Origin: HLUCCA09 sp038745585
GTDB lineage: Bacteria; Pseudomonadota; Alphaproteobacteria; Rhodobacterales; Rhodobacteraceae
Assembly (NCBI GenBank): GCA_038745585.1
Contig: JBCDLH010000001.1
Coordinates: 372,001 to 436,000, forward strand
DNA length: 64,000 nt
Direction of reading: 5' to 3'
The notes under the pieces are model-generated. The model was given only the letters and a program-made list of their open reading frames with translations. It was not told where the DNA came from and searched no databases. Within the stretch, counting starts at the first letter, position 1, and the number at the start of each line of letters is the position of its first letter. The position numbers and the translations under genes were made by a program. Below, piece after piece: positions 24,976 through 33,310 of this stretch.

Positions 24976-25644
24976 TTATTCGCCCGTGGCGACCAATTGC
25001 CAATTTGGATCGCCTGCGCCCATCTTGCGCGCAAAGCTCCAAACGTCCTTTTGGCGTTTAATGGCATTGGGATCGCCTTCGACGATCTCACCCTCGGCAT
25101 TGCGCACAACAGATGTCAGCTCGCCGATGAACCGAACCGTGACTTCGCCGGTCTGGTCGTCGCGGTCGAACGTGGCGTCGGTCAACGTCACCTCGCGCAC
25201 GCCCACAAAATTCGCCTCGATGGTCAGGCCCTGGTCGTCGCGGGCCTTGATCACATCGGAGAACGCCTCAAAGACGTCATCTGCGATGAATGCCTGCACA
25301 CTCTCCATGTCGCCTTGCTCAAACGCCATGAGGATCATCTCGTAGGCGCCCCGGGCGCCCTGCAGGAACTCGCCGACGTTAAAGCCGGGCTCGGCCATCT
25401 TCATCGCCGCCAGCGCTTTGGCCGCGTCCGTTCCGTCGTCGACATGGTCGGTAATGTCCCGGTCAACACCGCCCTCGATCACCTCGAAATCGCGTCGGGC
25501 CCCACGGGCGTTCTCATTGCTTCCGCCCACCGGAATTTGCGGCTTTTCAAAGCCCTCCCGGCTGCCGAGAACAGAGCGCAACCGCAAGATCAGGAAAATC
25601 GCAATGCCAGCAAGGACCAGCAACTGAATAACGGCGGAGCTCAT
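24976..25644 (-). CDS. Tim44-like domain protein (TimA type)
   Basis: A 222-residue protein with an N-terminal membrane helix (about 5-20) and a C-terminal Tim44-like domain. It is a bacterial relative of the mitochondrial import motor subunit. In alphaproteobacteria its homologue sits next to fxsA and secB near the origin and is thought to act at the inner membrane in protein handling. The Tim44 region starts near residue 85 (PGFNVGEFLQGARGAYEMI) and runs to the end. It is divergent from fxsA with a 175-base gap. The name is by family; the role in bacteria is poorly understood. Confidence 0.85.
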   Translation of the reverse strand: MSSAVIQLLVLAGIAIFLILRLRSVLGSREGFEKPQIPVGGSNENARGARRDFEVIEGGVDRDITDHVDDGTDAAKALAAMKMAEPGFNVGEFLQGARGAYEMILMAFEQGDMESVQAFIADDVFEAFSDVIKARDDQGLTIEANFVGVREVTLTDATFDRDDQTGEVTVRFIGELTSVVRNAEGEIVEGDPNAIKRQKDVWSFARKMGAGDPNWQLVATGE

Positions 25645-25819
25645 GGCATCCTCTTTTTGGCGGGGCGCACCAGCGGGCGCGGGACGGTCTCGACAACGGC
25701 AGACGCGCTTACATCATTGCCGCACTGGACCTATGTAAGCGGGGGGCCCTACCAAGTCCACCGGCAGGAAGCGCCATGGCCGTTATGGCGCAACGCTTTG
25801 AACGGCCCATGAGGGAAAG

Positions 25820-26389
25820 ATGCTTCTACTTGCGCTCTTCATCGGCATTCCTTTGCTTGAGATCGCATTGTTCATTCAACTGGGGTCGGTCCTCGATCTG
25901 GGGTGGATCCTACTGATCGTGGTGCTTACGGCGGTGCTCGGAACGTGGCTCGTCCGTCGGCAAGGGCGTGATGTGCTGCGTCAGATTCAAGGGTCGTTCG
26001 AGACATTGAACGACCCGACCGAACCGCTTGCACACGGGGCTATGATCCTGTTTTCCGGCGCGCTTTTGCTGACACCGGGCTTCTTTACGGACACGATCGG
26101 GTTTCTGCTTTTGATCCCCGCCTGTCGCGAGGTCGCGTTCCGTTGGCTCCGCCGGCGGGTGGTTGTCCATGCCGCACGTCCACGGGGCGGGTTTCGCGCC
26201 CATGGTCACGCGCAGACGCCCAGACCGGGCCGCACCGGCACAAATCCGCGACAAAGCGGCGTGATTGACGGTGATTACACGGATGTGACCGAAGCCGGCG
26301 CCCGAGCAGCACCCGAGGCCGGCGCGACGCCTCAATCACGGCCGCGCAGCGGCCGAAAACCATCGGGCTGGACGAAGGGCGACCCCTAA
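25820..26389 (+). CDS. fxsA: FxsA family membrane protein
   Basis: A 189-residue protein with three to four membrane segments in its first 115 residues, including the family pattern PLLEIALFIQLGS and LTPGFFTDTIGFLLLIP. FxsA in E. coli relieves exclusion of phage T7 by the F plasmid PifA protein; its housekeeping role is unknown. The C-terminal 70 residues are basic, Gly/Pro-rich and poorly conserved. ATG 25820 follows GAGGGAAAG. SecB lies 84 bases downstream on the same strand. Confidence 0.88.
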   Translation: MLLLALFIGIPLLEIALFIQLGSVLDLGWILLIVVLTAVLGTWLVRRQGRDVLRQIQGSFETLNDPTEPLAHGAMILFSGALLLTPGFFTDTIGFLLLIPACREVAFRWLRRRVVVHAARPRGGFRAHGHAQTPRPGRTGTNPRQSGVIDGDYTDVTEAGARAAPEAGATPQSRPRSGRKPSGWTKGDP

Positions 26390-26473
26390 CGGCTGCGGAT
26401 TAGGAAGGCTTTGAACCCTGCGCGCTCTTTGATATGGCGCGCCCAACGATTGTTGCCCTTTGAGGAGCCCGAT

Positions 26474-27010
26474 ATGTCCGACACGCCTTCCGACACGCCC
26501 GCTGACGTCCCTGCGGGCGGAAACGGCGCCGCGCAGCAGCCTGTCCAGCCCCACATGAAAGTTCTGGCGCAGTTCATCCGCGATCTCTCCTTTGAGAACG
26601 TAATTGCGCAAAAGGGTGTGCAAGGCGACGTGCAGCCCGACGTGAAGGTTCAAGTCAATCTCGACGCAAAGAAGCGGTCGAGCGAGCAGCAATATGAGGT
26701 GATCATCAAGTTCACCATCGAGTCCCGGAACAAGGGAGACGACGCGCCGCTCTTTTTGATGGAGATCGAGTATGCCGGGATTTTCCAGGTCGACAATGTG
26801 CCGGAGGCACAGCTCCATCCGTTCCTACTGATCGAGTGTCCGCGCATGCTCTTCCCGTTCGTCCGCCGGATCGTGTCGGACATTACGCGGGATGGGGGCT
26901 TCCCGCCGCTCAACCTTGAGACCATTGATTTTCTTCAGCTTTATCGCCAAGAGCTTGCCAAGCGCGTGCAAGCCCAGCAAGCGGGCACAGCCCCGGCCGC
27001 CGAGGTCTAG
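26474..27010 (+). CDS. secB: Protein-export chaperone SecB
   Basis: The tetrameric cytosolic chaperone that keeps preproteins unfolded and hands them to SecA. It has 178 residues including an N-terminal acidic, disordered extension of about 28 residues before the core begins at MKVLAQFIRDLSFEN. The SecA-contact region QVNLDAKK and the C-terminal FPPLNLETIDFLQLY are well conserved. ATG 26474 has GAGGAG nine bases upstream. The final four bases overlap the convergent dnaQ stop. Confidence 0.96.
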   Translation: MSDTPSDTPADVPAGGNGAAQQPVQPHMKVLAQFIRDLSFENVIAQKGVQGDVQPDVKVQVNLDAKKRSSEQQYEVIIKFTIESRNKGDDAPLFLMEIEYAGIFQVDNVPEAQLHPFLLIECPRMLFPFVRRIVSDITRDGGFPPLNLETIDFLQLYRQELAKRVQAQQAGTAPAAEV

Positions 27011-27711
27011 CCCTTATAGCGACGCCAAACGGCAGCATCGCCCAATCCCTCGATCATTGCGTCATGCGCGGCGCGCTCGGCGTCGCTCAATCGCGACGGA
27101 AGCGCTTGCGCGCGGGGCGATGGGCGCCAAATTTCGGACGGCGCAGCTTCGGCCATACCGCCGCCCTTCGCCGCCGAACTCGAAAGGACAAGGCCTGGCT
27201 GCCGCCCGCCAATGAGTTCCAAGTAGACCTCGGCCAAGATCTCCGAATCCAAAAGGGCGCCGTGATACGTCCGCCGCGAATTGTCGATCTCAAACCGACG
27301 GCAGAGCGCATCGAGCGAGCCGGGCGAACCCGGAAACCGACGCCGGGCCATGGCGAGCGTATCGAGCGCTTGGTGCTCCGGCAATGTCGGCAAACCGGCC
27401 CATTTCAGCTCGGCATTGAGAAAGCCCATATCGAAGGGGGCGTTATGGATGACGAGCTTGGCGTCGCCGACAAAGCTCAAAAAGCCCTGACCGATCGCTT
27501 CGAAGGGCGGCTTGTCGGCCAGAAACTCGGCGCTGATCCCATGGACGTTGAATGCTTCGACGGGCATGTCTCGTTTGGGATTGATGTATTGGTGATAGGT
27601 CCGCCCGGTCGGCACATGGTTCAAAAGCTCAACACCGCCGATTTCAACGATGCGGTGACCTGCGTTTGGATCAAGGCCGGTGGTTTCGGTGTCGAGCACA
27701 ATCTCACGCAT
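27007..27711 (-). CDS. dnaQ: DNA polymerase III epsilon subunit (proofreading exonuclease)
   Basis: The 3'-5' exonuclease of the replicative polymerase, 234 residues. The DEDDh active site is visible: Asp and Glu in LDTETTGLDP, Asp in HNAPFDMGFL, and the His-Asp pair in YHGALLDSEIL. The C-terminal tail beyond about residue 180 would contact the alpha subunit. The ATG at 27711 gives MREIVLDTETTG, the normal opening, and it overlaps the end of coaE by eight bases. It is part of the coupled leftward run maf-aroE-coaE-dnaQ transcribed away from the putative origin. Confidence 0.95.
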   Translation of the reverse strand: MREIVLDTETTGLDPNAGHRIVEIGGVELLNHVPTGRTYHQYINPKRDMPVEAFNVHGISAEFLADKPPFEAIGQGFLSFVGDAKLVIHNAPFDMGFLNAELKWAGLPTLPEHQALDTLAMARRRFPGSPGSLDALCRRFEIDNSRRTYHGALLDSEILAEVYLELIGGRQPGLVLSSSAAKGGGMAEAAPSEIWRPSPRAQALPSRLSDAERAAHDAMIEGLGDAAVWRRYKG

Positions 27712-28312
27712 GTCGCGCCTCCAGCAGAACGTTGATGCGAGCCAGGACAGAAAGCACGTCTGCTTTGGCCTGCTCAAGGGTGTCTGAGCGGACGACGGCA
27801 TCCGCGCGCTGGCGTTTTTCGGCATCTGGCATTTGTCGCGCCAGGATCCGTTCGAAATCTTCCTCCGTCATCCCCTCGCGCGCCAAAACACGCGCGCGCT
27901 GCGTGGCCGCGTCCGTGGATACGACAACGGTAAAGTCCACACTTTGATCGGCTCCAGTCTCAAAAAGGAGCGGGATATCGAGCGCAATCACAGGGGCCGT
28001 CGTGGTTGAGATGAACTGCGCGCGATCGGCGGCAACCAGCGGATGTACAATTCGCTCGATCTGCGCAAACGCTGCATCGTCTTCGGCAATCCACGCCTTG
28101 AGCGCCGCGCGGTCCACACCGCCGTCCCTGCCACGTGCTTCGGGGCGACGTGCAGCCAGCGGTGCGACGGCCGTGCCACCCGGCGCGTAAAGGCGGTGAA
28201 CGGCGGCGTCGGCATCCCAAACCGGCACGCCGTGCTCGGCAAAGATCGTCGCCGTCGTGCTCTTTCCCATGCCGATAGAGCCTGTAACCCCAATCAGCAT
28301 CGGTTTGGTCAT
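27704..28312 (-). CDS. coaE: Dephospho-CoA kinase
   Basis: Catalyses the last step of coenzyme A synthesis, phosphorylating the ribose 3'-hydroxyl of dephospho-CoA. It has 202 residues with P-loop GSIGMGKST near the N-terminus, VWDADAAVHRLY (the conserved DAD motif) and IPLLFETG. The start overlaps the aroE stop by four bases and its end overlaps the dnaQ start. Confidence 0.95.
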   Translation of the reverse strand: MTKPMLIGVTGSIGMGKSTTATIFAEHGVPVWDADAAVHRLYAPGGTAVAPLAARRPEARGRDGGVDRAALKAWIAEDDAAFAQIERIVHPLVAADRAQFISTTTAPVIALDIPLLFETGADQSVDFTVVVSTDAATQRARVLAREGMTEEDFERILARQMPDAEKRQRADAVVRSDTLEQAKADVLSVLARINVLLEARHA

Positions 28313-29139
28313 GGGAATGCTGCCTCGCGCACCGCATCGTCGACCTCTGGTCGTTGCCCGAACCAGCGCTCAAAGCCGGGAACAGCCTGATAGAGCAGCA
28401 TGCCGAGGCCATCGACGGTAAGGCATCCGGCAGCCCGAGCGGTGGCGAGAAACTCGGTCTCGAGAGGGGTGTAGACCAGATCTGTGACAAGCGCGCCCGG
28501 CTCAAGCTGGGACAAAGGGAATTGATACGCCTGATGCCCCTGCATGCCCAGTGACGTGGCGTTTACCACGGTCACGGCCCCTTCAAGCATCGCGCCCGCC
28601 TTTACCCAATCGACCACCTTGATACGTGCGCCGAACTCCGAACGCATTGCCTCGGCCCGCGGACGGCTGCGGTTGGAAAGGCGGATCTCGGGAACGCCAG
28701 CTTCTAGGAACGCCACGATCACCGCACGACTGGCGCCCCCGGCCCCGAAGACGGCTGCGGGACCGGCTTTGGGTTGCCAAGACGGCACCGAGGCGCGGAG
28801 GCTGGCGAGAAAACCGTATCCATCGGTGTTGTCGCCATGAATGCGACCATCCTCGCGAAAAATCAGCGTGTTCACGGCCCCGATGAGCGCCGCGCGATCC
28901 GTCACGAGATCGCACATTCGCAGCACCGTTTCCTTGTGCGGGATCGTGACATTGGCACCGACGAACCCCATGCGCGGCATCATCTCCAACACCGTCGGCA
29001 GATCATCCGGCGCAATCTCGAGCGGGATGTAGTGTCCTGGCACGCCGTAGCGGCGCAGCCAATGGTGGTGTATGTGCGGGGAGCGGGACTGCGCGGCAGG
29101 ATAGCCGATTACCCCCGCCAGCGGGATTGGCGACGTCAT
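28309..29139 (-). CDS. aroE: Shikimate dehydrogenase
   Basis: Reduces 3-dehydroshikimate to shikimate with NADPH in aromatic amino acid synthesis. It has 276 residues, with shikimate-binding residues in GYPAAQSRSPHIHH and the catalytic Lys in VTIPHKE, and the nucleotide-binding GAGGASRAV and NRSRPRAEA segments. It overlaps maf and coaE by four bases at either end, which points to a single operon. Confidence 0.95.
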   Translation of the reverse strand: MTSPIPLAGVIGYPAAQSRSPHIHHHWLRRYGVPGHYIPLEIAPDDLPTVLEMMPRMGFVGANVTIPHKETVLRMCDLVTDRAALIGAVNTLIFREDGRIHGDNTDGYGFLASLRASVPSWQPKAGPAAVFGAGGASRAVIVAFLEAGVPEIRLSNRSRPRAEAMRSEFGARIKVVDWVKAGAMLEGAVTVVNATSLGMQGHQAYQFPLSQLEPGALVTDLVYTPLETEFLATARAAGCLTVDGLGMLLYQAVPGFERWFGQRPEVDDAVREAAFP

Positions 29140-29735
29140 GTTTCGATGATCCCCCTTGTGCCCAGATATGACAGAAGCGGTAGAAGCGGTAATCCAAGCA
29201 CAGTGAAGTAATCCCCCTCGACACGGGTGAACAAGCGCGCGCCCTCCTCTTCAAGCCGGTAAGCGCCGACGCTGTGCGAAATGCTCTCCCAGTTTCGAGC
29301 GACGTAGCTCTCGATATACGCGTCTGACAGAGGACGGACATGGAGACGCACGGTCTCGATAAAGCGCCAGATCGGACGCGCGTCTTCGTAAAGGACAATG
29401 GCCGAATAAAGGGTGTGTCGCTTGCCCGAGAGCGTGGCGAGTTGGTCGCGCGCCGCCTCGGGCGTGGCGGGCTTTGTCAGAAGCCTGCCCTCCACTTCGG
29501 CGGTCTGATCGCATCCGAGCACCCGTGCCTCGGGCCGCACCTGTGCGACGCGACGCGCCTTTGCCTCGGCGAGTGCGTCGGCCATATCTCGGATTGACAC
29601 ATCTGCGGCCGCCAGCGCGGCGCGCACGGCATGCTCGTCGATCCGGGCTGGCTTGGTCTCGATCTCGAGCCCGGCCGCACGCAAGAGCCGCGCGCGCGTT
29701 GCAGATTGGGAAGCGAGAAGGAGATGGACGCCCAT
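29136..29735 (-). CDS. maf: Maf-type nucleotide pyrophosphatase
   Basis: A 199-residue Maf/HAM1-like protein that hydrolyses non-canonical or pyrimidine nucleoside triphosphates to monophosphates. The opening LLLASQSATRARLL and the central GCDQTAEVEGRLL carry the catalytic residues, followed by HTLYSAIVLYED and VGAYRLEEEGA. The start at ATG 29735 has GAGAAGG upstream on its strand. It is the first gene left of the putative origin, and a weak DnaA box lies only 11-19 bases before its start. Confidence 0.93.
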   Translation of the reverse strand: MGVHLLLASQSATRARLLRAAGLEIETKPARIDEHAVRAALAAADVSIRDMADALAEAKARRVAQVRPEARVLGCDQTAEVEGRLLTKPATPEAARDQLATLSGKRHTLYSAIVLYEDARPIWRFIETVRLHVRPLSDAYIESYVARNWESISHSVGAYRLEEEGARLFTRVEGDYFTVLGLPLLPLLSYLGTRGIIET

Positions 29736-29745
29736 GGGATGATAA

Positions 29746-29754
29746 CGGGGATAA
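29746..29754 (-). promoter_or_regulatory. Weak DnaA box next to maf
   Basis: CGGGGATAA reads TTATCCCCG on the minus strand, matching seven of nine positions of TTATCCACA. It could serve both initiation and DnaA control of maf. Confidence 0.35.
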
Positions 29755-29879
29755 CCTGAGAAGAAGTCTGGGATGTCTTGTGGTGTTATTCGAGCGGAAT
29801 GGCCAGAGCGCGCGGAGGCTGGGGACGTCCTGTCGGCTCGAGGCGTATTGTCCCTGGGGAGAAGCGGCTCTGGCACGCT

Positions 29880-29903
29880 TGTGGATAGTTCTCGTTATCC
29901 ACG
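29880..29903. promoter_or_regulatory. Inverted pair of DnaA boxes
   Basis: TGTGGATAG (29880-29888; CTATCCACA on the minus strand) and TTATCCACG (29895-29903) each match eight of nine positions of the DnaA box TTATCCACA. They face each other across six bases, a pattern typical of origins. Confidence 0.7.
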
Positions 29904-29965
29904 GGCTGTCCCCAGGCCAGACGGCAAGCTTCCGTTCAAGCCTCTGAAAATAAACGTGAATATCT

Positions 29966-29974
29966 TGTGGTTGA
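29966..29974 (-). promoter_or_regulatory. Weak DnaA box
   Basis: TGTGGTTGA reads TCAACCACA on the minus strand, seven of nine matches to the DnaA box. Confidence 0.3.
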
Positions 29975-30059
29975 TCGCCCTAAAAGCCATGCACCCTGGG
30001 GAAGGATCTGTGAGCGGTTCCTGCGTCCACACGTCCACAGGATCTACTGATCCTCCTAC

Positions 30060-30088
30060 CTTTAATCCTTTATTTATTCATTTAAGAA
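30060..30088. other. AT-rich tract, candidate DNA unwinding element
   Basis: In 29 bases only five are G or C (CTTTAATCCTTTATTTATTC and on), the most AT-rich patch noticed in the window. It follows two GATC sites (30041 and 30049) and lies at the hemJ end of the candidate origin, a usual place for the unwinding element. Confidence 0.6.
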
Positions 30089-30113
30089 GGGCGCGTGCGA
30101 AGAGGTGAGGTGG

Positions 30114-30569
30114 ATGATCGCGGACTGGCTGGCCTTTGCGTATCCCTGGACGAAGTCTTTGCACGTGATCTCGGTGATAGCGTGGATGGCAGGTCTGTTC
30201 TATCTGCCGCGGCTTTTCGTGCACCACACAGAGCAAACGCAACCCGGCTCGGACACCGATGCACTCTTTCAGATGATGGAGGTGAAACTCCTGCGGCTGA
30301 TCATGAACCCGGCGATGATCGCGACTTGGATCTTTGGGCTTGCGCTCGTTTTCACGCCGGGCATCGTCGATTGGACCGCGGCGTGGCCCTATGCAAAAGG
30401 GGCGGCCGTCGTCGCAATGACGTGGTTTCACCATTGGTGCGGGTTGCGCAGGAAAGACTTCGTTGCGGGCACAAATGCGCGTACCGGCCGACAATACCGA
30501 CTGATGAACGAGGTTCCGACGCTTTTACTGGTGGTGATTGTTGTATCGGTGATCGCACGCCCCATTTGA
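30114..30569 (+). CDS. hemJ: Protoporphyrinogen IX oxidase HemJ
   Basis: A 151-residue membrane protein with four transmembrane segments of the HemJ (UPF0093) family, which oxidises protoporphyrinogen IX to protoporphyrin IX in bacteria lacking HemY and HemG. A conserved His is in TKSLHVISVIAWMAGLFYL, and the HHWCGLRRKDF loop also matches the family. ATG 30114 follows GAGGTGAGG; a GTG three codons upstream is also possible. It is the first gene to the right of the putative origin. Confidence 0.9.
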   Translation: MIADWLAFAYPWTKSLHVISVIAWMAGLFYLPRLFVHHTEQTQPGSDTDALFQMMEVKLLRLIMNPAMIATWIFGLALVFTPGIVDWTAAWPYAKGAAVVAMTWFHHWCGLRRKDFVAGTNARTGRQYRLMNEVPTLLLVVIVVSVIARPI

Positions 30570-30727
30570 AGGGCGGCGGGCGGTTGACTCCAACGCCACC
30601 CCACCTTACGCGGCAGCAGCGTGCTGTCCTGCGCGCGTCTTCCCTGTTCGCACATCCCGGACCCCTTCCGACCGTATCCGATCCATGGCGCCCGATCCGC
30701 GGCGTTCATCCGATCTGAGGACCTTCT

Positions 30728-31999
30728 ATGACGACCCAATCCGTAGCGCTGGCTGAACTGAAAGCGCAGACCCCCAAAGATCTTCTTGCCATGGCGGAGG
30801 ATCTCGAAATCGACAACGCCTCAACCATGCGCAAGGGCGAGATGATGTTCTCGATCCTCAAGGAGCGCGCCGAAGAGGGCTGGGAGATATCGGGCGACGG
30901 CGTCTTGGAGGTCATGCAAGACGGTTTTGGGTTTCTCCGCTCGCCCGAAGCGAATTACCTGCCTGGTCCGGACGACATCTACGTCTCGCCCGAGACGATC
31001 CGGCAATATGGATTGCGGACTGGGGATACGGTCGAGGGATTGATGGCCGCGCCGCGCGAAACAGAGCGCTACTTCGCCATGACGAAGGTCACCCAGATCA
31101 ATTTCGAGGAGCCCGAGCGCGCGCGTCACAAGGTGGCGTTTGACAACTTGACGCCGCTGTATCCGGATGAGCGGTTGAAGATGGAGCTTGAGGACCCGAC
31201 GGTGAAAGACCGCTCCGCACGGATTATCGACCTCGTGGCGCCCATCGGGAAGGGCCAACGCTCTCTCATCGTTGCGCCGCCGCGGACGGGTAAGACGGTG
31301 CTTTTGCAAAACATCGCGCACTCGATCGAGAGCAATCACCCGGAATGCTATTTGATCGTTCTGCTGATTGACGAGCGGCCCGAAGAGGTCACTGACATGC
31401 AGCGATCCGTCAAAGGCGAGGTGATTTCCTCGACCTTCGACGAGCCAGCCTCGCGGCACGTCGCGGTCTCGGAGATGGTGATCGAAAAGGCCAAGCGTCT
31501 TGTGGAGCACAAGCGCGACGTCGTGATCTTGCTGGACTCGATCACGCGGCTCGGCCGCGCGTATAACACGACGGTTCCGTCGTCCGGCAAGGTTCTCACC
31601 GGTGGTGTGGACGCAAACGCGCTCCAGCGGCCAAAACGTTTCTTTGGGGCGGCGCGGAACATCGAAGAAGGCGGCTCGCTGACGATTATCGCGACCGCTC
31701 TGATTGATACCGGTTCCCGGATGGATGAGGTGATCTTTGAGGAATTCAAAGGTACGGGCAATTCCGAGATCGTGCTGGATCGCAAGGTCGCGGACAAGCG
31801 CGTGTTCCCGGCGATGGATATCTTAAAGTCAGGCACGCGGAAGGAGGAGCTCTTGGTCGACAAGGGGGATCTGCAAAAGACGTTTGTCTTGCGGCGGATC
31901 CTGAACCCGATGGGAACGACGGACGCGATCGAGTTTCTGATTTCCAAGCTAAAGCAAACGAAGACGAACTCGGACTTCTTCGATTCAATGAACACCTGA
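30728..31999 (+). CDS. rho: Transcription termination factor Rho
   Basis: The hexameric RNA helicase that ends factor-dependent transcripts. It has 423 residues with an N-terminal helical domain, an RNA-binding cold-shock fold (DGFGFLRSPEANYLPGPDDI), Walker A APPRTGKTV, the DERPEEVTDM stretch, the Q loop region and the R loop near GTGNSEI. There is no large linker insertion. ATG 30728 has GAGGA upstream. The 158 bases before it could form the autoregulated leader known for rho genes. mnmE starts 13 bases after its stop. Confidence 0.97.
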   Translation: MTTQSVALAELKAQTPKDLLAMAEDLEIDNASTMRKGEMMFSILKERAEEGWEISGDGVLEVMQDGFGFLRSPEANYLPGPDDIYVSPETIRQYGLRTGDTVEGLMAAPRETERYFAMTKVTQINFEEPERARHKVAFDNLTPLYPDERLKMELEDPTVKDRSARIIDLVAPIGKGQRSLIVAPPRTGKTVLLQNIAHSIESNHPECYLIVLLIDERPEEVTDMQRSVKGEVISSTFDEPASRHVAVSEMVIEKAKRLVEHKRDVVILLDSITRLGRAYNTTVPSSGKVLTGGVDANALQRPKRFFGAARNIEEGGSLTIIATALIDTGSRMDEVIFEEFKGTGNSEIVLDRKVADKRVFPAMDILKSGTRKEELLVDKGDLQKTFVLRRILNPMGTTDAIEFLISKLKQTKTNSDFFDSMNT

Positions 32000-32012
32000 G
32001 GGTCAGCGGGCC

Positions 32013-33308
32013 ATGTCCGCCGGCATGTCGACGATTTTTGCCAGATCGACGGCGCCTGGACGGGCCGGAATTGCCGTGGTGCGGATCAGCGGGCCGGCGT
32101 CGTGGGACCTTGTCCGCGGTTTGACGGATCGCCCGCTGCCGCCGCCGCGCATGCTCGTGCGCCGCAATATATTGTGTGACGGTGAGCTTGTTGAGATAGG
32201 GATGGTAGTACTCTTCGAAGAGCGACGAAGCTTTACGGGCGAGCAGAGTGCGGAGCTGCACCTTCACGGTAGTGAAGCGGTGGTGCGCCGTGTTTTGCGG
32301 GAGCTCGGAAATGCAGAGGGTGCACGACTTGCGGATGCCGGTGAGTTCACGCAGCGGGCGTTTCTCAACAACAAGATGGATCTGTCCAGCATCGAGGGCT
32401 TGAGTGCGCTGCTGGTGGCGGAGACGGAGGCGCAACGGCGCCAAGCAATGCGGATCCTGACCGGGACGCTTCGCGAAAAAGCAGGTGCGTGGCGCGCAGA
32501 GTTGGTGGGGGTACTGGCGGAAATCGAGGCCGTCGTCGACTTCGCGGATGAGGAAGTCCCGGACACGGTGTCGCCCGAGCTCGGGGCACGTATTGCGCGG
32601 ACCGCTTCCGCGATGCGGAGCGAGGGACAGGGCGTGGCAGATGCAGAGAAGATTGCACGTGGGTTTGAGGTGGCCATTGTCGGTCGGCCCAATGCGGGCA
32701 AATCGACCCTGTTGAACCGCCTCGCGGGCCGCGATGCTGCGCTGACGTCGGAGATCGCTGGTACAACTCGGGATGTGATCGAGGTGCGCATGGAGATCGC
32801 TGGGCAATTGGTGACGCTCCTCGACACCGCTGGGATCCGCGCTACCGAGGCGGTCGTGGAACGGGCGGGCGTTGCTCTCGCGTTGCGCCGAGCACAGGTT
32901 GCGGATCTGCGGATTTGCCTAGGTGCGGTGCCAGAGGGGTTGAAGCTCTTCGAGGGAGATTTGGTTCTGCGGGAGAAGGCGGACCTTGATGTAAGTGCAA
33001 AGGGCTTCGGGGTGTCGGGCCTGACGGGCCAAGGCGTCGACAGGCTTTTGGTTGCAATCGGGGAGCGCTTGAACGATCGCGTTGCCGGAGCTGGGATTGC
33101 AGTCACGGAACGTCAAGCGCAGGCGCTTCTGGCCGGAGCGGAGGCTTTGGAAGACGTGCGGAACATGCTAGAGGCGGGTCCAGGTCAGCTTGAGATCGTG
33201 AGTGCGCTCTTGTGGCGCGCGATCCAGGCTACAGATCAGATTGTGGGACGGATTGGCGTCGAGGATGTGCTTGGAGAGATCTTCTCGCAATTCTGCATCG
33301 GGAAATGA
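32013..33308 (+). CDS. mnmE: tRNA modification GTPase MnmE (TrmE)
   Basis: With MnmG it installs the carboxymethylaminomethyl group on U34 of certain tRNAs. It has 431 residues: N-terminal folate-binding domain (TIFARSTAPGRAGIAVVRISG), helical domain, a G domain (NAGKSTLLN, GTTRD, DTAGIR) and the invariant C-terminal CIGK. An internal ATG at 32025 would give the usual MSTIFA opening; I kept 32013 because a GAGGGTCAGCGG site precedes it. Its stop overlaps a possible mnmG start (ATGA at 33305). Confidence 0.96.
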   Translation: MSAGMSTIFARSTAPGRAGIAVVRISGPASWDLVRGLTDRPLPPPRMLVRRNILCDGELVEIGMVVLFEERRSFTGEQSAELHLHGSEAVVRRVLRELGNAEGARLADAGEFTQRAFLNNKMDLSSIEGLSALLVAETEAQRRQAMRILTGTLREKAGAWRAELVGVLAEIEAVVDFADEEVPDTVSPELGARIARTASAMRSEGQGVADAEKIARGFEVAIVGRPNAGKSTLLNRLAGRDAALTSEIAGTTRDVIEVRMEIAGQLVTLLDTAGIRATEAVVERAGVALALRRAQVADLRICLGAVPEGLKLFEGDLVLREKADLDVSAKGFGVSGLTGQGVDRLLVAIGERLNDRVAGAGIAVTERQAQALLAGAEALEDVRNMLEAGPGQLEIVSALLWRAIQATDQIVGRIGVEDVLGEIFSQFCIGK

Positions 33309-33310
33309 GG

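Larger units (their letters stand above)
29853..30002. repeat. Three copies of an 8-mer CCTGGGGA in the putative oriC
   Basis: CCTGGGGA occurs at 29853-29860 and 29995-30002 on the plus strand and, inverted, at 29909-29916. The copies bracket the DnaA-box pair. The motif is not a DnaA, CtrA, IHF or GANTC sequence that I know. Confidence 0.6.
29736..30113. other. Putative chromosomal replication origin (oriC)
   Basis: A 378-base gap without a credible gene. It lies between maf on the left and hemJ on the right, in a neighbourhood (maf/aroE/coaE/dnaQ/secB versus hemJ/rho/mnmE/mnmG/rsmG/parAB) that in Caulobacter flanks oriC. The maf-side genes run leftward and the hemJ-side genes rightward, as expected for leading strands leaving an origin. 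It contains an inverted pair of DnaA-box-like 9-mers, weaker boxes, two tandem CGTCCACA units (30024-30039), an AT-rich tract at the right end and four GATC sites. No GANTC (CcrM) site was seen. Not tested experimentally. Confidence 0.75.

Noticed and set aside
30062..30085. Paired TTAA sequences in the oriC AT-rich tract as a CtrA box.
   Set aside because: The two TTAA are 16 bases apart, not seven, so it does not fit the CtrA consensus.
30162..30167. CACGTG in hemJ as a further parS.
   Set aside because: Only the central six bases match; the flanks (TTTG and ATCT) break the palindrome.
32656..32661. CACGTG in mnmE as a further parS.
   Set aside because: Flanking bases GATTG and GGTTT do not match the parS arms.
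33212..33310. An upstream start for mnmG inside mnmE.
   Set aside because: It would add 33 residues not seen in MnmG proteins; the FAD-binding motif normally begins near residue 10, as with ATG 33311.
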